Source of the DNA: Nocardia sp. SYP-A9097
GTDB taxonomy: Bacteria > Actinomycetota > Actinomycetes > Mycobacteriales > Mycobacteriaceae
Length of the DNA stretch: 64,000 nucleotides
Assembly: GCF_009649815.1 (NCBI RefSeq)
Contig: NZ_WJIC01000003.1
Coordinates: 310,001 to 374,000 of the forward strand
Direction of reading: 5' to 3'
The notes beneath the pieces were generated by a model. The model made no database searches, was not told the DNA's origin, and worked only from the letters and a program-made list of their open reading frames with translations. This document shows positions 8,884 to 17,428 of this stretch, piece by piece (positions within the stretch are counted from its first letter, which is position 1; each line of letters starts with the position of its first letter). The position numbers and the translations under genes are program-made.

Positions 8884-9011
8884 TACCGGCTTGGATGTAT
8901 CTACAAATCCGGTGTTGTGAACTGGGCCACAGGTTCGGAGGTCTCGTCCCTGCCGTCGACGGCCCCCGGCGGATGTACTTATCGGGCAAGTCGCCAATGG
9001 ATGGAGGTCGG

Positions 9012-9548
9012 ATGTCGGGTCGCCTGGAATGGCTCGGGTCGCTGCCCCTGGAAGAGGCCGAGGCTCAGCTGCTCACCTGCTGCGCTTCGCGGGAATGGGC
9101 CCGCAAGATGGTGGCCGGTCGGCCGTACATCGACGAGTCCAGCCTTATGCAGGCCGCGCTCTGGGGCCTGGACGCCCTCGACTGGACGGATATCGAGGAG
9201 GCCCTCGCGGCCCACCCCCGCATCGGTGAGCGTGCGGAGACCTCACGCGCCGAAGGTGTTTCGGGTGAATTCGCGCGGCGCGAGGCGCAGTGGTCGCGGG
9301 ACGAACAGTCCGGTGCGGACCTCGCCTCCGATCGAGTCAAGATCAGGCTGGCCGATCGGAATGTGGCCTACGAGAACCACTTCGGTCACGTCTTCCTGAT
9401 CCGCGCCACCGGCCGCACCGCCGAGGAGATGCTCGCCGAACTCGAGCGCCGCCTGGGCAATTCGGTCGAGGCCGAACGCGCCGTGATCCACGCTGAGCTG
9501 GCCGCCATCACCCGGCTGCGTATTCGCAAGCTGCTGGGGTTGATATGA
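9012..9548 (+). CDS. uraD: 2-oxo-4-hydroxy-4-carboxy-5-ureidoimidazoline (OHCU) decarboxylase
   Basis: 178 residues. It converts OHCU to S-allantoin, the third step from urate. Family landmarks are CCASREWARKMVAGRP, the HPRIGE motif carrying the catalytic histidine region, EFARREAQWSRDEQSG, and FGHVFLIRATGRTAEEML. ATG 9012 has GGAGG five bases upstream and begins exactly where homology should; upstream ATGs at 9000 and before would add unrelated residues. First gene of the long purine unit; its TGA overlaps the uraH ATG (ATGA). Confidence 0.93.
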   Translation: MSGRLEWLGSLPLEEAEAQLLTCCASREWARKMVAGRPYIDESSLMQAALWGLDALDWTDIEEALAAHPRIGERAETSRAEGVSGEFARREAQWSRDEQSGADLASDRVKIRLADRNVAYENHFGHVFLIRATGRTAEEMLAELERRLGNSVEAERAVIHAELAAITRLRIRKLLGLI

Positions 9549-9844
9549 GCCTCTCCACCCATGTGCTGAATGCGGCCACCGGTCGCCCCGCGGACGGCGT
9601 GTCGGTCAGGCTCGAGGCCGCCGACGGCACGCTGCTCGCGCAGGGCAGAACCGACGCCGACGGCCGCATCAAGGATCTGCCCGCCCCCGAAGCTGGGGTG
9701 CATCGGCTGGTCTTCGACACCGGCGACCTGAGTCCGTTCTATCCCGAGGTGACCATCGCTTTCACCGTCACCGATCCGGCGCAGCACTATCACGTGCCGC
9801 TGCTGCTCAGTCCCTACTCCTTCTCCACGTATCGAGGTAGCTGA
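9545..9844 (+). CDS. uraH: 5-hydroxyisourate hydrolase (transthyretin-like)
   Basis: A 99-residue protein of family-typical length. It begins SLSTHVLNAATGRPA, with the conserved His of the HVLD/N motif, and ends with the diagnostic YSFSTYRGS tail. It hydrolyses 5-hydroxyisourate, the product of uricase, to OHCU. It overlaps uraD by four bases and sits two bases before uricase, so the three enzymes of the urate-to-allantoin segment are translationally linked. Confidence 0.95.
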   Translation: MSLSTHVLNAATGRPADGVSVRLEAADGTLLAQGRTDADGRIKDLPAPEAGVHRLVFDTGDLSPFYPEVTIAFTVTDPAQHYHVPLLLSPYSFSTYRGS

Positions 9845-9846
9845 CA

Positions 9847-10719
9847 ATGTCGATCAAGCTCGGTCCCAACCGCTATGGCAAGGCGGAGACCCGCGTCGTG
9901 CGGGTGAACAAGAACGGGACCAAACACCAGATCCGCGATCTCAATGTCAGCGTCGCGCTCTCCGGTGATATGGAGGAAGTGCACCTGACCGGCGACAATG
10001 CCGCGGTGCTGCCTACCGATACCCAGAAGAACACCGTCTTCGCCTTCGCCAAGCAGCACGGTATCGCCTCCCCGGAGGACTTCGGCCTGAAGCTGGCCCG
10101 CCACTTCGTCGGTTCCCAGCCGACCATCGACCACGCCCGCATCGAACTCGAAGAGTACGAGTGGGAGCGAAATGTGGTGGGGCTCAACGCCCATCCGCAC
10201 TCCTTCGTGCGCTCGGGTCGCGAAACCCGTACCGCCCTGGTGCATTACGACGGCAATCGGGCCTGGGTGGTCTCCGGTTTGAAGGACCTCACCGTCCTCA
10301 ACACCACCAAGTCCGAATTCCACGGCTTCATCAAGGACCGCTACACCACACTGCGCGAGACCCGCGACCGTGTACTGGCCACCGAGGTGAACGCGCAGTG
10401 GCGGCACTCCGGCGAGAACGCGGAGTGGGACAAGTCCTATGAAGTGGTGAAACGCTGTCTGCTGCAAGCTTTCGCGGATACCCACAGCCTCTCGCTACAG
10501 CAGACCCTCTACGAGATGGGGGAGCGGGTGCTCGAGACCTGCCCCGATATCGCCGAGGTCAAACTCGTCCTGCCCAACAAGCACCACTTCGAGGTGGACC
10601 TGTCGCCGTTCGGCCTGGTCAATGACAACGAGGTGTTCTGGGCCGCCGACCGACCGTACGGGCTCATCGAAGGCACGGTGGTGCGCGAGGTTCCCGCCGC
10701 CGGACCGGCGTGGTCCTGA
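9847..10719 (+). CDS. uox: urate oxidase (uricase)
   Basis: A 290-residue cofactor-free uricase. It opens with the substrate-tunnel segment LGPNRYGKAETRVVRV, and has LPTDTQKNTVFAFA (with the catalytic Thr) and the C-terminal LPNKHHFEVDLSPFGL region containing the active-site His and the NxN strand. It oxidises urate to 5-hydroxyisourate with release of hydrogen peroxide. GAGGT precedes the ATG. No peroxisomal-type C-terminal signal is present, as expected for bacteria. Xanthine dehydrogenase genes follow 16 bases later and would supply the urate. Confidence 0.96.
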   Translation: MSIKLGPNRYGKAETRVVRVNKNGTKHQIRDLNVSVALSGDMEEVHLTGDNAAVLPTDTQKNTVFAFAKQHGIASPEDFGLKLARHFVGSQPTIDHARIELEEYEWERNVVGLNAHPHSFVRSGRETRTALVHYDGNRAWVVSGLKDLTVLNTTKSEFHGFIKDRYTTLRETRDRVLATEVNAQWRHSGENAEWDKSYEVVKRCLLQAFADTHSLSLQQTLYEMGERVLETCPDIAEVKLVLPNKHHFEVDLSPFGLVNDNEVFWAADRPYGLIEGTVVREVPAAGPAWS

Positions 10720-10735
10720 ATTCGGAAGGGACACA

Positions 10736-11608
10736 ATGGATTTCCTACGACCTGACAGCTGGGCCGACGCACTCGCGTTGAAGGCGCAGCGACCCGAAGC
10801 CAAGCCCATTCAGGGCGGCACCGATGTGATGGTCGAGCTGAATTTCGACCGGCACCGCCCGGAGGCTCTGCTCGATCTGAACCCCTGCCGTGAACTCTTC
10901 GAATACGAGGAGACCGCCGACGCCCGGCTGCGCATCGGCTCCGGTGTGCCGTTCGAGCGGATCATCCGCCGACTCGGTGACCAATTGCCCGGTCTGGCAC
11001 AGGCTTCGCGCACCGTCGGCTCCCCGCAGATCCGCAATCGCGGCACGGTGGGTGGCAATCTCGGCGGCTGCTCCCCGGCCGGTGACGCGCATCCCGCGCT
11101 GCTCGCGGCCAATGCCACCATCGAGGTGGAGTCCGCGGCGCGTGGCACCCGGATGATTCCGATCGACGATTTCTATGTCTGGGTGAAGAAGAGTTCCCTG
11201 GAGCCGGACGAGCTGATTCGGGCCATCTGGCTGAAGCCCGCGACCGGCCCGCAGTACTTCGCCAAGGTCGGCACCCGCAATGCCATGGTCATCGCGGTCT
11301 GCTCCTTCGGTATCGCACTGCACCCGGATACCCGGACGGTGGGCACCGGTATCGGCTCGGCCGGTCCGACCCCGCTGCGAGCACACGATGCCCAGGAATT
11401 CCTTGCGGCACAACTGCTTTGGGAGAACCCGGGTCCGCTGAGCGATGCCCTGCTGCGCGAGTTCGGCACGCTCGTCGCCTCCGCCGCCAAACCCATCGAC
11501 GATGTGCGCGGCACCGCCGATTACCGCAGGCACGCCCTGTCGGTCATGGCCCGCCGCAGCCTCGGCTGGGCCTGGAACGACTACACAGCAGAGAGGAGGG
11601 CCGCCTGA
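10736..11608 (+). CDS. xanthine dehydrogenase, FAD-binding subunit
   Basis: 290 residues of the CO-dehydrogenase/XDH medium-subunit family. The FAD-binding PCMH domain shows KPIQGGTDVMVELN near residue 25 and IRNRGTVGGNLGGCSPAGD around residue 100, the two loops that bind FAD. The C-terminal CODH-like domain follows. It passes electrons from the Fe-S subunit to NAD+. GAAGGGA precedes the ATG. Its TGA shares one base with the next ATG. Confidence 0.93.
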   Translation: MDFLRPDSWADALALKAQRPEAKPIQGGTDVMVELNFDRHRPEALLDLNPCRELFEYEETADARLRIGSGVPFERIIRRLGDQLPGLAQASRTVGSPQIRNRGTVGGNLGGCSPAGDAHPALLAANATIEVESAARGTRMIPIDDFYVWVKKSSLEPDELIRAIWLKPATGPQYFAKVGTRNAMVIAVCSFGIALHPDTRTVGTGIGSAGPTPLRAHDAQEFLAAQLLWENPGPLSDALLREFGTLVASAAKPIDDVRGTADYRRHALSVMARRSLGWAWNDYTAERRAA

Positions 11609-12081
11609 TGCGGGTGAACTTCACCGTCAATGGCACCCCGGAGACCGTCGACGACGTGTGGGAGGGCGAGAGCCTGCTGTACCTGCTGCGTGAGCGCGCC
11701 GGGCTGCCCGGCTCCAAGAACGCCTGCGAGCAAGGCGAATGCGGCTCCTGCACAGTCTATTTGGACGGCACGCCAGTCTGTTCGTGTCTGGTGGCCGCCG
11801 GTCAGGTGCACGGGCGCTCGGTGCGCACCGTTGAGGGCCTGGCCAGCGGCGACAAACTCGATCCGATGCAGCAGGCCTTCGTCGAGGCCGGTGCGGTCCA
11901 ATGTGGTTTCTGCACACCGGGTCTCATCGTGCAGGCGCATGATCTGATCGAGCGCAATCTGGAGCCCTCCGATGTGGAGATCCGTGAGGCGCTCGCCGGA
12001 AACCTGTGCCGCTGCACCGGATACGAGAAGATTCTGGACGCCGTGCGACTCGCGGCTCAGCGGAAGGCGGTCGCACGGTGA
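11608..12081 (+). CDS. xanthine dehydrogenase, [2Fe-2S] subunit
   Basis: 157 residues. The N-terminal plant-type ferredoxin domain has the motif CEQGECGSCTVYLDG followed by the fourth Cys (VCSC). The C-terminal helical domain binds the second cluster through QCGFCTPG and NLCRCTGY. Length and motif order match small subunits of the XDH family. A strong GAGAGGAGG ribosome site lies inside the end of the preceding gene, and the stop overlaps the GTG of the deaminase gene by GTGA. Confidence 0.95.
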   Translation: MRVNFTVNGTPETVDDVWEGESLLYLLRERAGLPGSKNACEQGECGSCTVYLDGTPVCSCLVAAGQVHGRSVRTVEGLASGDKLDPMQQAFVEAGAVQCGFCTPGLIVQAHDLIERNLEPSDVEIREALAGNLCRCTGYEKILDAVRLAAQRKAVAR

Positions 12082-13457
12082 GCGCTGTGAACTTCTCCCT
12101 ACCCAATACGGGCAAGATCGTTATCGAGAATACCTATATCGCACCGGTAGTCGGCGATGAGATCCCCTCGGGTTACCTCATTATCGACAATGGTCGTATC
12201 GAAGCCCTCGGCGCCGGACCGGCGCCGACGGTGGTGGGCGCCGAACGCATCGTAGGCACCGGCTGCCTGGTAACCCCGGGCCTGGTGAACACCCACCACC
12301 ACCTCTACCAATGGGCCACCCAGGGCATGTTCCAGGATTCGACGCTGTTCGAATGGCTGACCGGCCTGTACCGCACCTGGGCGGGCATGGACGCCGATGT
12401 CGTATATGGCGCTGCCACAGCAGGTTTGGGCTGGCTGGCGCTGACCGGCTGCACCACCTCGAGCGATCACCACTATGTATTCCCCAAGGGGCGTGGCGAT
12501 CTGTTCGAGGCCGAGGTGATGGCCGCCCGCGAGATCGGGCTGCGTTTCCACCCGTGCCGCGGCTCCATGGATCGTGGCCGGTCCCAGGGCGGGCTGCCGC
12601 CGGACGAGGTCGTCGAGAACCGCGAAGAGATCCTGATCAATACACAGGAGATCATCGACCGCTACCACGACGCGTCCTTCGATTCCATGCTGCGCGTCGC
12701 CGTCGCACCCTGCTCACCGTTCTCGGTGAGCGAGGGCCTGATGATCGATGCCGCCGAGCTGGCTCGCGCCAAAGGTGTTCGCCTGCATACGCATTTGGCG
12801 GAGACCCTCGACGAGGAGCAGCACTGCATCGAGCAGGTCGGCTGCACGCCCGTGGAGTATATGGAGAAGCTCGGCTGGCTCGGTGACGATGTGTGGTTCG
12901 CCCACGCCGTACACCTGCACGACGCCGATATCCGCCGCTTCGCCGAGACCGGGACCGGCTCGGCGCACTGCCCGAGCTCCAATGCCCGCCTCGGTGCCGG
13001 CATCGCGCGGGTGTCGGAGCTGCTCGCCGCCGGCGCGCCGGTCGGCCTGGGTGTCGACGGCGCGGCTTCGAGCGAATTGACCTCCATGGCAGGGGAAATG
13101 CGCCAGGCCATGCTGTTCCAGCGCGCGGTGCACGGACCGACCGCGCTCACCGCCCGCCAGGCCCTGGAAATGGGCACCCTCGGTGGAGCTCGAAACCTGG
13201 GCCGCCAGAACGAGGTCGGCAGTCTCGAGCCCGGCAAGCTCGCCGATATCGCCATGTGGCGAGTCGACGGCTTCCGCGCTGCCGTCGAGGATCCGGTGTG
13301 CGCCTTGATCTTCGGACCCACCCCGCCCCTCGCGCGGCTGCTCGTCGGTGGGCGCACCGTCGTGCAGAACGACGAATTGCGCACTCTGCCGCACGATCAG
13401 GTCGGCCGCGCGGGTGTGCTCGCTCGTAAGCGCCTGCTGCGTCAGGAGTCCCGTTGA
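12078..13457 (+). CDS. 8-oxoguanine deaminase-like amidohydrolase
   Basis: 459 residues of the TrzN/8-oxoguanine deaminase branch of metal-dependent amidohydrolases. Metal ligands are seen in NTHHHLYQW (HxH), LHTHLAE, FAHAVHL and GVDGAASSE (the final Asp). The TTSSDHHYVFPKG segment is typical of 8-oxoguanine/guanine-type deaminases. It would convert 8-oxoguanine to urate, or guanine to xanthine, either of which joins this pathway directly. It lies between the XDH small and large subunit genes, with a four-base overlap on the 5' side, suggesting co-production. Exact substrate is inferred. Confidence 0.85.
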   Translation: MSAVNFSLPNTGKIVIENTYIAPVVGDEIPSGYLIIDNGRIEALGAGPAPTVVGAERIVGTGCLVTPGLVNTHHHLYQWATQGMFQDSTLFEWLTGLYRTWAGMDADVVYGAATAGLGWLALTGCTTSSDHHYVFPKGRGDLFEAEVMAAREIGLRFHPCRGSMDRGRSQGGLPPDEVVENREEILINTQEIIDRYHDASFDSMLRVAVAPCSPFSVSEGLMIDAAELARAKGVRLHTHLAETLDEEQHCIEQVGCTPVEYMEKLGWLGDDVWFAHAVHLHDADIRRFAETGTGSAHCPSSNARLGAGIARVSELLAAGAPVGLGVDGAASSELTSMAGEMRQAMLFQRAVHGPTALTARQALEMGTLGGARNLGRQNEVGSLEPGKLADIAMWRVDGFRAAVEDPVCALIFGPTPPLARLLVGGRTVVQNDELRTLPHDQVGRAGVLARKRLLRQESR

Positions 13458-13536
13458 CCATCGCAGCAGTCAGTCGTACGAGGGGCGATAGCGCCGCACC
13501 CGGTGCCGGTGCCCGCCCGAAGTGTCAGGAGGTCTC

Positions 13537-15870
13537 ATGAGTACCGCGCGCACCACCCGTTTTCCGGGGGAGCAGGTCGCGCCCGGCCGCGGCGGCGTCG
13601 GCGAGAGCCCGCTGCGCCCTGACGGCACACTGAAGGTCAAGGGCGAGTTCGCCTATGCCTCCGATCTGTGGATCGACGGCATGCTGTGGGGCGCGACCCT
13701 GCGCAGCCCGCATCCCCGGGCGATCATCCGCACTATCAATATCGCTCCGGCGCTGGCCATGACCGGTGTGCACGCCGTGCTCACCCATGAGGATGTGCCC
13801 GGCCGCAAGATGTACGGCCTGGACCACACCTGGGATCAGCCGGTACTGGCCATCGGTGAGGTGCGCCATCACGGCGAACCCATCGCGCTGGTTGCCGCCG
13901 ACCATCCTGAAATCGCCCGTCGCGCCTTCTGTGCCATCGAAATCGATTGGGAGGTACTGGAACCCATTACCGATCCGATGGCGGTGCTCTCGGCCCCCAA
14001 GAAGCTCGCGGTGCAGGAACGCGGCGGTATCGCCCGCCACCAGCCGGTGCGCGTCGGCGATATCTCGGTCGGGCGCGAGCTGGCCGCCGTGGTGGTCACC
14101 GAGGAGTATGAGGTCGGTATTCAGGACCAGGCGTTCCTGGGTCCGGAATCCGGCATGGTGATTCCGGCCGAGGACGGCGGACTCGACTTCTACGTCGCGA
14201 CACAGTGGATGCACAACGATCTTTCGCAGATCGGGCCGTGTCTGGGCTTGGCCGACGATCAGATCCGCATGACCATGGCCGGCATCGGCGGGGCCTTCGG
14301 CGGCCGTGAGGACCTGTCCATGCAAATCCACGCGGGCATGCTCGCCATGCACACCGGCAAGCCCATCAAGATGATGTACAACCGCGAAGAGTCGTTCTTC
14401 GGGCACGTACACCGCCACCCGGCGAAGATGCTCTACGAATTCGGCGCGACCGCGACCGGAAAGCTCACCTACGCAAAGGTTCTCATCGTCCTGGACGGCG
14501 GCGCCTACACCTCGGCGACGCTGAACGTAACCGGTAATGCCTCCTCACTGGCCGTAGGACCCTACGAAATCCCGCACATCGAGATCGACGCGTACGGGGT
14601 CTACACCAACAACCCGCCCTGTGGCGCCATGCGCGGATTCGGCGCTGTGCAAGCGTGTTTCGCACACGAGTCGATGATGGACAAGCTCGCCGAGGCCCTG
14701 GATATGGATCCGGTGCGGGTGCGTCAGCTCAATGTCGTCTCGCAGGGCTCCAAGCTCGCCACCGGTCAGGTGGTGCACGCCCCGACCCCGCTCGCGGAAA
14801 TGCTCGGCACCCTGAGTGAGATGCCGCTCCCGGAAGCCATGGACGCCAGCGATATTCGCAATCTCCCCGGCGGTGCCTCCCAGACCACCCATGGTGAGGG
14901 TGTGGTGCGCGGTGTCGGCTACGGCGTCGGCATCAAGAACATCTGCTTCTCCGAGGGCTTCGACGATCTCTCGACCGCCCGGGTCCGTCTGGAGGTCATC
15001 GGCGGTGAACCGGTCGCACTGGTACACACCGCCGCCGCGGAGGTCGGCCAGGGCCTGGTCACCGTCGAAGCGCAGATCGCCCGCACCGAACTCGGTATCG
15101 AACGGGTGGTAATTCACCCGGCCGACAACGGAGTTGGAGATTCCGGCTCGTCGTCGGCCTCTCGGCAGACGTACATGACCGGCGGCGCGGTGAAGGCGGC
15201 CTGCGAAGCGGTGCGTCAGCGCGTGCTCGCCCTGGCGCAGGGTAAGCATGGCGCGCATCGCGGCCTGCAGCTCATCGGGGGCAAGGTCGTCTCGGGCACC
15301 GGCGAGGTACTCGACGCCATCGCCGATGTACTCGGTGACGAGGTCGTCGAAGAAACCCGCGAATACCACCACAAGCCCACCACCGGCATGGATCCGGCAA
15401 CCGGCCAGGGCAATAGCCACACCCAACTCGCGGTCTGCGTCCACCGGGCCGTGGTTGATGTCGACACCGACCTCGGATTGGTGAAAGTCGTTGCCCTGGA
15501 CGCGGTCCAGGACGTCGGCAAGATCATGAACCGCCTGTCTCTCGAAGGCCAGATCCACGGCGGATCGATTCAAGGACTGGGTCTGGCAGTGATGGAGGAA
15601 ATCCAGGTAAGCAATGGCAAGGTGCGGAACCCGTCCTTCACGGACTATCTGATTCCCACCATTCTCGACACACCCCCACAGCGGCTGGAGATCCTGGAGA
15701 ACCCGGATCCGCACGCACCCTACGGATTACGCGGGGCGGGCGAACCACCCACCCTCTCCTCGACACCGGCGATTGCCGCAGCCATTCGCGACGCCTGCCG
15801 CAAGCAGGGCGGCACCGGGGATATCACCCGGGTGCCGGTACGACCGGAAGACATCATCCGGGGCAGTTGA
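13537..15870 (+). CDS. xanthine dehydrogenase, molybdopterin-binding subunit
   Basis: 777 residues of the large XDH subunit. Visible landmarks are RPDGTLKVKGEFAYASDL at the N-terminus, GGIGGAFGGRED in the Mo-cofactor region, the RGFGAVQ arginine segment, GVGDSGSSSASRQTYMTGGA, and the terminal YGLRGAGEPPT holding the catalytic Glu. It hydroxylates hypoxanthine and xanthine to urate. The ATG at 13537 has AGGAGG six bases upstream, and 79 bases separate it from the deaminase gene. The xdhC-type maturation factor lies two genes downstream. Confidence 0.94.
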   Translation: MSTARTTRFPGEQVAPGRGGVGESPLRPDGTLKVKGEFAYASDLWIDGMLWGATLRSPHPRAIIRTINIAPALAMTGVHAVLTHEDVPGRKMYGLDHTWDQPVLAIGEVRHHGEPIALVAADHPEIARRAFCAIEIDWEVLEPITDPMAVLSAPKKLAVQERGGIARHQPVRVGDISVGRELAAVVVTEEYEVGIQDQAFLGPESGMVIPAEDGGLDFYVATQWMHNDLSQIGPCLGLADDQIRMTMAGIGGAFGGREDLSMQIHAGMLAMHTGKPIKMMYNREESFFGHVHRHPAKMLYEFGATATGKLTYAKVLIVLDGGAYTSATLNVTGNASSLAVGPYEIPHIEIDAYGVYTNNPPCGAMRGFGAVQACFAHESMMDKLAEALDMDPVRVRQLNVVSQGSKLATGQVVHAPTPLAEMLGTLSEMPLPEAMDASDIRNLPGGASQTTHGEGVVRGVGYGVGIKNICFSEGFDDLSTARVRLEVIGGEPVALVHTAAAEVGQGLVTVEAQIARTELGIERVVIHPADNGVGDSGSSSASRQTYMTGGAVKAACEAVRQRVLALAQGKHGAHRGLQLIGGKVVSGTGEVLDAIADVLGDEVVEETREYHHKPTTGMDPATGQGNSHTQLAVCVHRAVVDVDTDLGLVKVVALDAVQDVGKIMNRLSLEGQIHGGSIQGLGLAVMEEIQVSNGKVRNPSFTDYLIPTILDTPPQRLEILENPDPHAPYGLRGAGEPPTLSSTPAIAAAIRDACRKQGGTGDITRVPVRPEDIIRGS

Positions 15871-15883
15871 TCAACAGGGGCAG

Positions 15884-15958
15884 ACCGGCTTTCACCGGTA
15901 GGGACTCCACAACAGCAGCAACCGAATCCGCGGTCCGGAGCCGATGAATCCCGGACCG
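15884..15958 (+). promoter_or_regulatory. two tandem hairpins in the 120-base spacer before the purine permease
   Basis: ACCGG/CCGGT pair at 15884-15888 and 15895-15899. CGGTCCGG at 15931-15938 pairs with CCGGACCG at 15951-15958 across a 12-base loop. This is the largest internal spacer of the operon, and no U-tract follows, so it is not a classic terminator. It could be an mRNA processing or leader structure that sets permease expression. Pairing is visible; function is inference. Confidence 0.3.
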
Positions 15959-15990
15959 TAGGTCGGCTACGCCCTTAGGAGGGCATGCCA

Positions 15991-17427
15991 ATGACCCAAA
16001 TCCAAGATCCGACCCCCACCACCATTGCCGGGGGTTCGGCACTCGACCGGTTCTTCAAGTTGAGTGCACGTCGCACCACAGTCTCACGTGAAATCCGTGG
16101 CGGAATCACCACATTCGTCGCCATGGCCTACGTTATCCTGCTCGTCCCGCTCATCCTCGGCGGGGTGACCGATATCGACGGTAACCATCTCAGTATCGCT
16201 CAGCTCACCACAGCCACCGCGTTCTCGGCCGGACTCTCCACAGTCCTCATGGGCCTGGTCGGCAACGTACCACTCGCTCTCGCAGCGGGTCTCGGGGTGG
16301 TCCCGGTGGTCGCCTTCCAGGCGGCCCCTCATATGACCTGGCCCCAGACCATGGGCCTGGTGGTCCTGATGGGCGTGATCATTGTGATCATGGCCGCCAC
16401 CGGCCTGCGAACCATGATCATCAATGCCATTCCGACGGCGCTCAAGAACGCCATCGGTGTCGGTATCGGCATGTTCATCGCCATGATCGGCCTGGTCTCC
16501 TCCGGAGTCGTCGGCCACGGATCGCCGGGCGGTCCACCGGTCACACTCGGTGTCGATGGGCACCTACAGGGTTGGCCCGTAGTGGTTTTCGCCTTCGGCC
16601 TGCTGCTCATGATCGGGCTGTATGTCCGCAAGGTGCCCGGCGCGATCCTGATCAGCATCGCCCTGTCGACGCTGCTCGCGATCGTGATCAATGCCATCGC
16701 CGATATCGATCCCAAGGCGTGGGGGACCGTGGTGCCGCAACGGCCCGATTCCCTGTTCGCCACACCGGATTTCGGTCTCATGTTCAATGTCGATCTGGTC
16801 GGCGGCTTCGCTCGCGCCGGCGGACTGGTGGCGAGTGTGGTGCTGTTCACGCTGGTGCTCACGGGGTTCTTCGACGCCATGGGAACGGTTTTCGGCGTCT
16901 GCGACGAAGCTGAGCTGTTGGACGAGCGCGGCACTATGCCGGGCATCGGCAAGATCCTCACCGTCGACGGTGTCGCCCAGATCATGGGCGGCGTCAGCGG
17001 AGGCGCGGGCAGCACCGTCTATGTGGAATCCGCGACGGGCGTCGGTGAGGGCGCACGTACCGGACTCACCAGCGTGGTCACCGGCGGATTGTTCTGTGCC
17101 GCAGTGTTCTTCACCCCACTCGCGGCGGTGGTGCCGATCCAGGCCGCGGCTCCGGCCCTGGTGCTGGTCGGCGCGCTCATGATGACCCAGGCCCGCAAGA
17201 TCGACTGGAATGACCTGGAGATCGCCGTCCCGGCCTTCGTGACCATCGCGCTCATGCCGTTCACCTACTCCATTACCAACGGTGTCGGCGCGGGCCTGAT
17301 CTGCTACGCGGTGATCAAGGCCGCACGCGGCAAATTCCGTGAAATCCATTGGCTGGTAGGCGTGGTCAGCATTGTGTTCGCCGCCTACTTCGGTATCAAC
17401 GCCATCGAATCGGTCCTGGGAGGCTGA
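15991..17427 (+). CDS. NCS2/AzgA-type purine permease
   Basis: 478 residues with about a dozen hydrophobic segments. The N-terminal REIRGGITTFVAMAYVILLVPLIL, ATAFSAGLSTVLMGLVGNVPLALAAGLG and DAMGTVFGVCDEAEL with SGGAGSTVYVESATGVGEGARTG are AzgA-like landmarks (the last two carry substrate-site residues). The role is proton-coupled uptake of hypoxanthine, guanine, adenine or related purines that feed the surrounding enzymes. ATG 15991 is preferred over ATG 15985 because AGGAGG at 15977-15982 is eight bases from 15991 but only two from 15985. Confidence 0.9.
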   Translation: MTQIQDPTPTTIAGGSALDRFFKLSARRTTVSREIRGGITTFVAMAYVILLVPLILGGVTDIDGNHLSIAQLTTATAFSAGLSTVLMGLVGNVPLALAAGLGVVPVVAFQAAPHMTWPQTMGLVVLMGVIIVIMAATGLRTMIINAIPTALKNAIGVGIGMFIAMIGLVSSGVVGHGSPGGPPVTLGVDGHLQGWPVVVFAFGLLLMIGLYVRKVPGAILISIALSTLLAIVINAIADIDPKAWGTVVPQRPDSLFATPDFGLMFNVDLVGGFARAGGLVASVVLFTLVLTGFFDAMGTVFGVCDEAELLDERGTMPGIGKILTVDGVAQIMGGVSGGAGSTVYVESATGVGEGARTGLTSVVTGGLFCAAVFFTPLAAVVPIQAAAPALVLVGALMMTQARKIDWNDLEIAVPAFVTIALMPFTYSITNGVGAGLICYAVIKAARGKFREIHWLVGVVSIVFAAYFGINAIESVLGG

Positions 17428-17428
17428 T

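Noticed and set aside
14545-15714. 389-codon minus-strand frame inside the xanthine dehydrogenase large-subunit gene
   Set aside because: Antisense shadow; the plus strand has clear molybdopterin-subunit motifs throughout.
15871-15990. Known xanthine or guanine riboswitch before the purine permease
   Set aside because: Hairpins are present, but I could not match the conserved junction bases of the known purine, xanthine (NMT1) or PRPP/guanidine classes.
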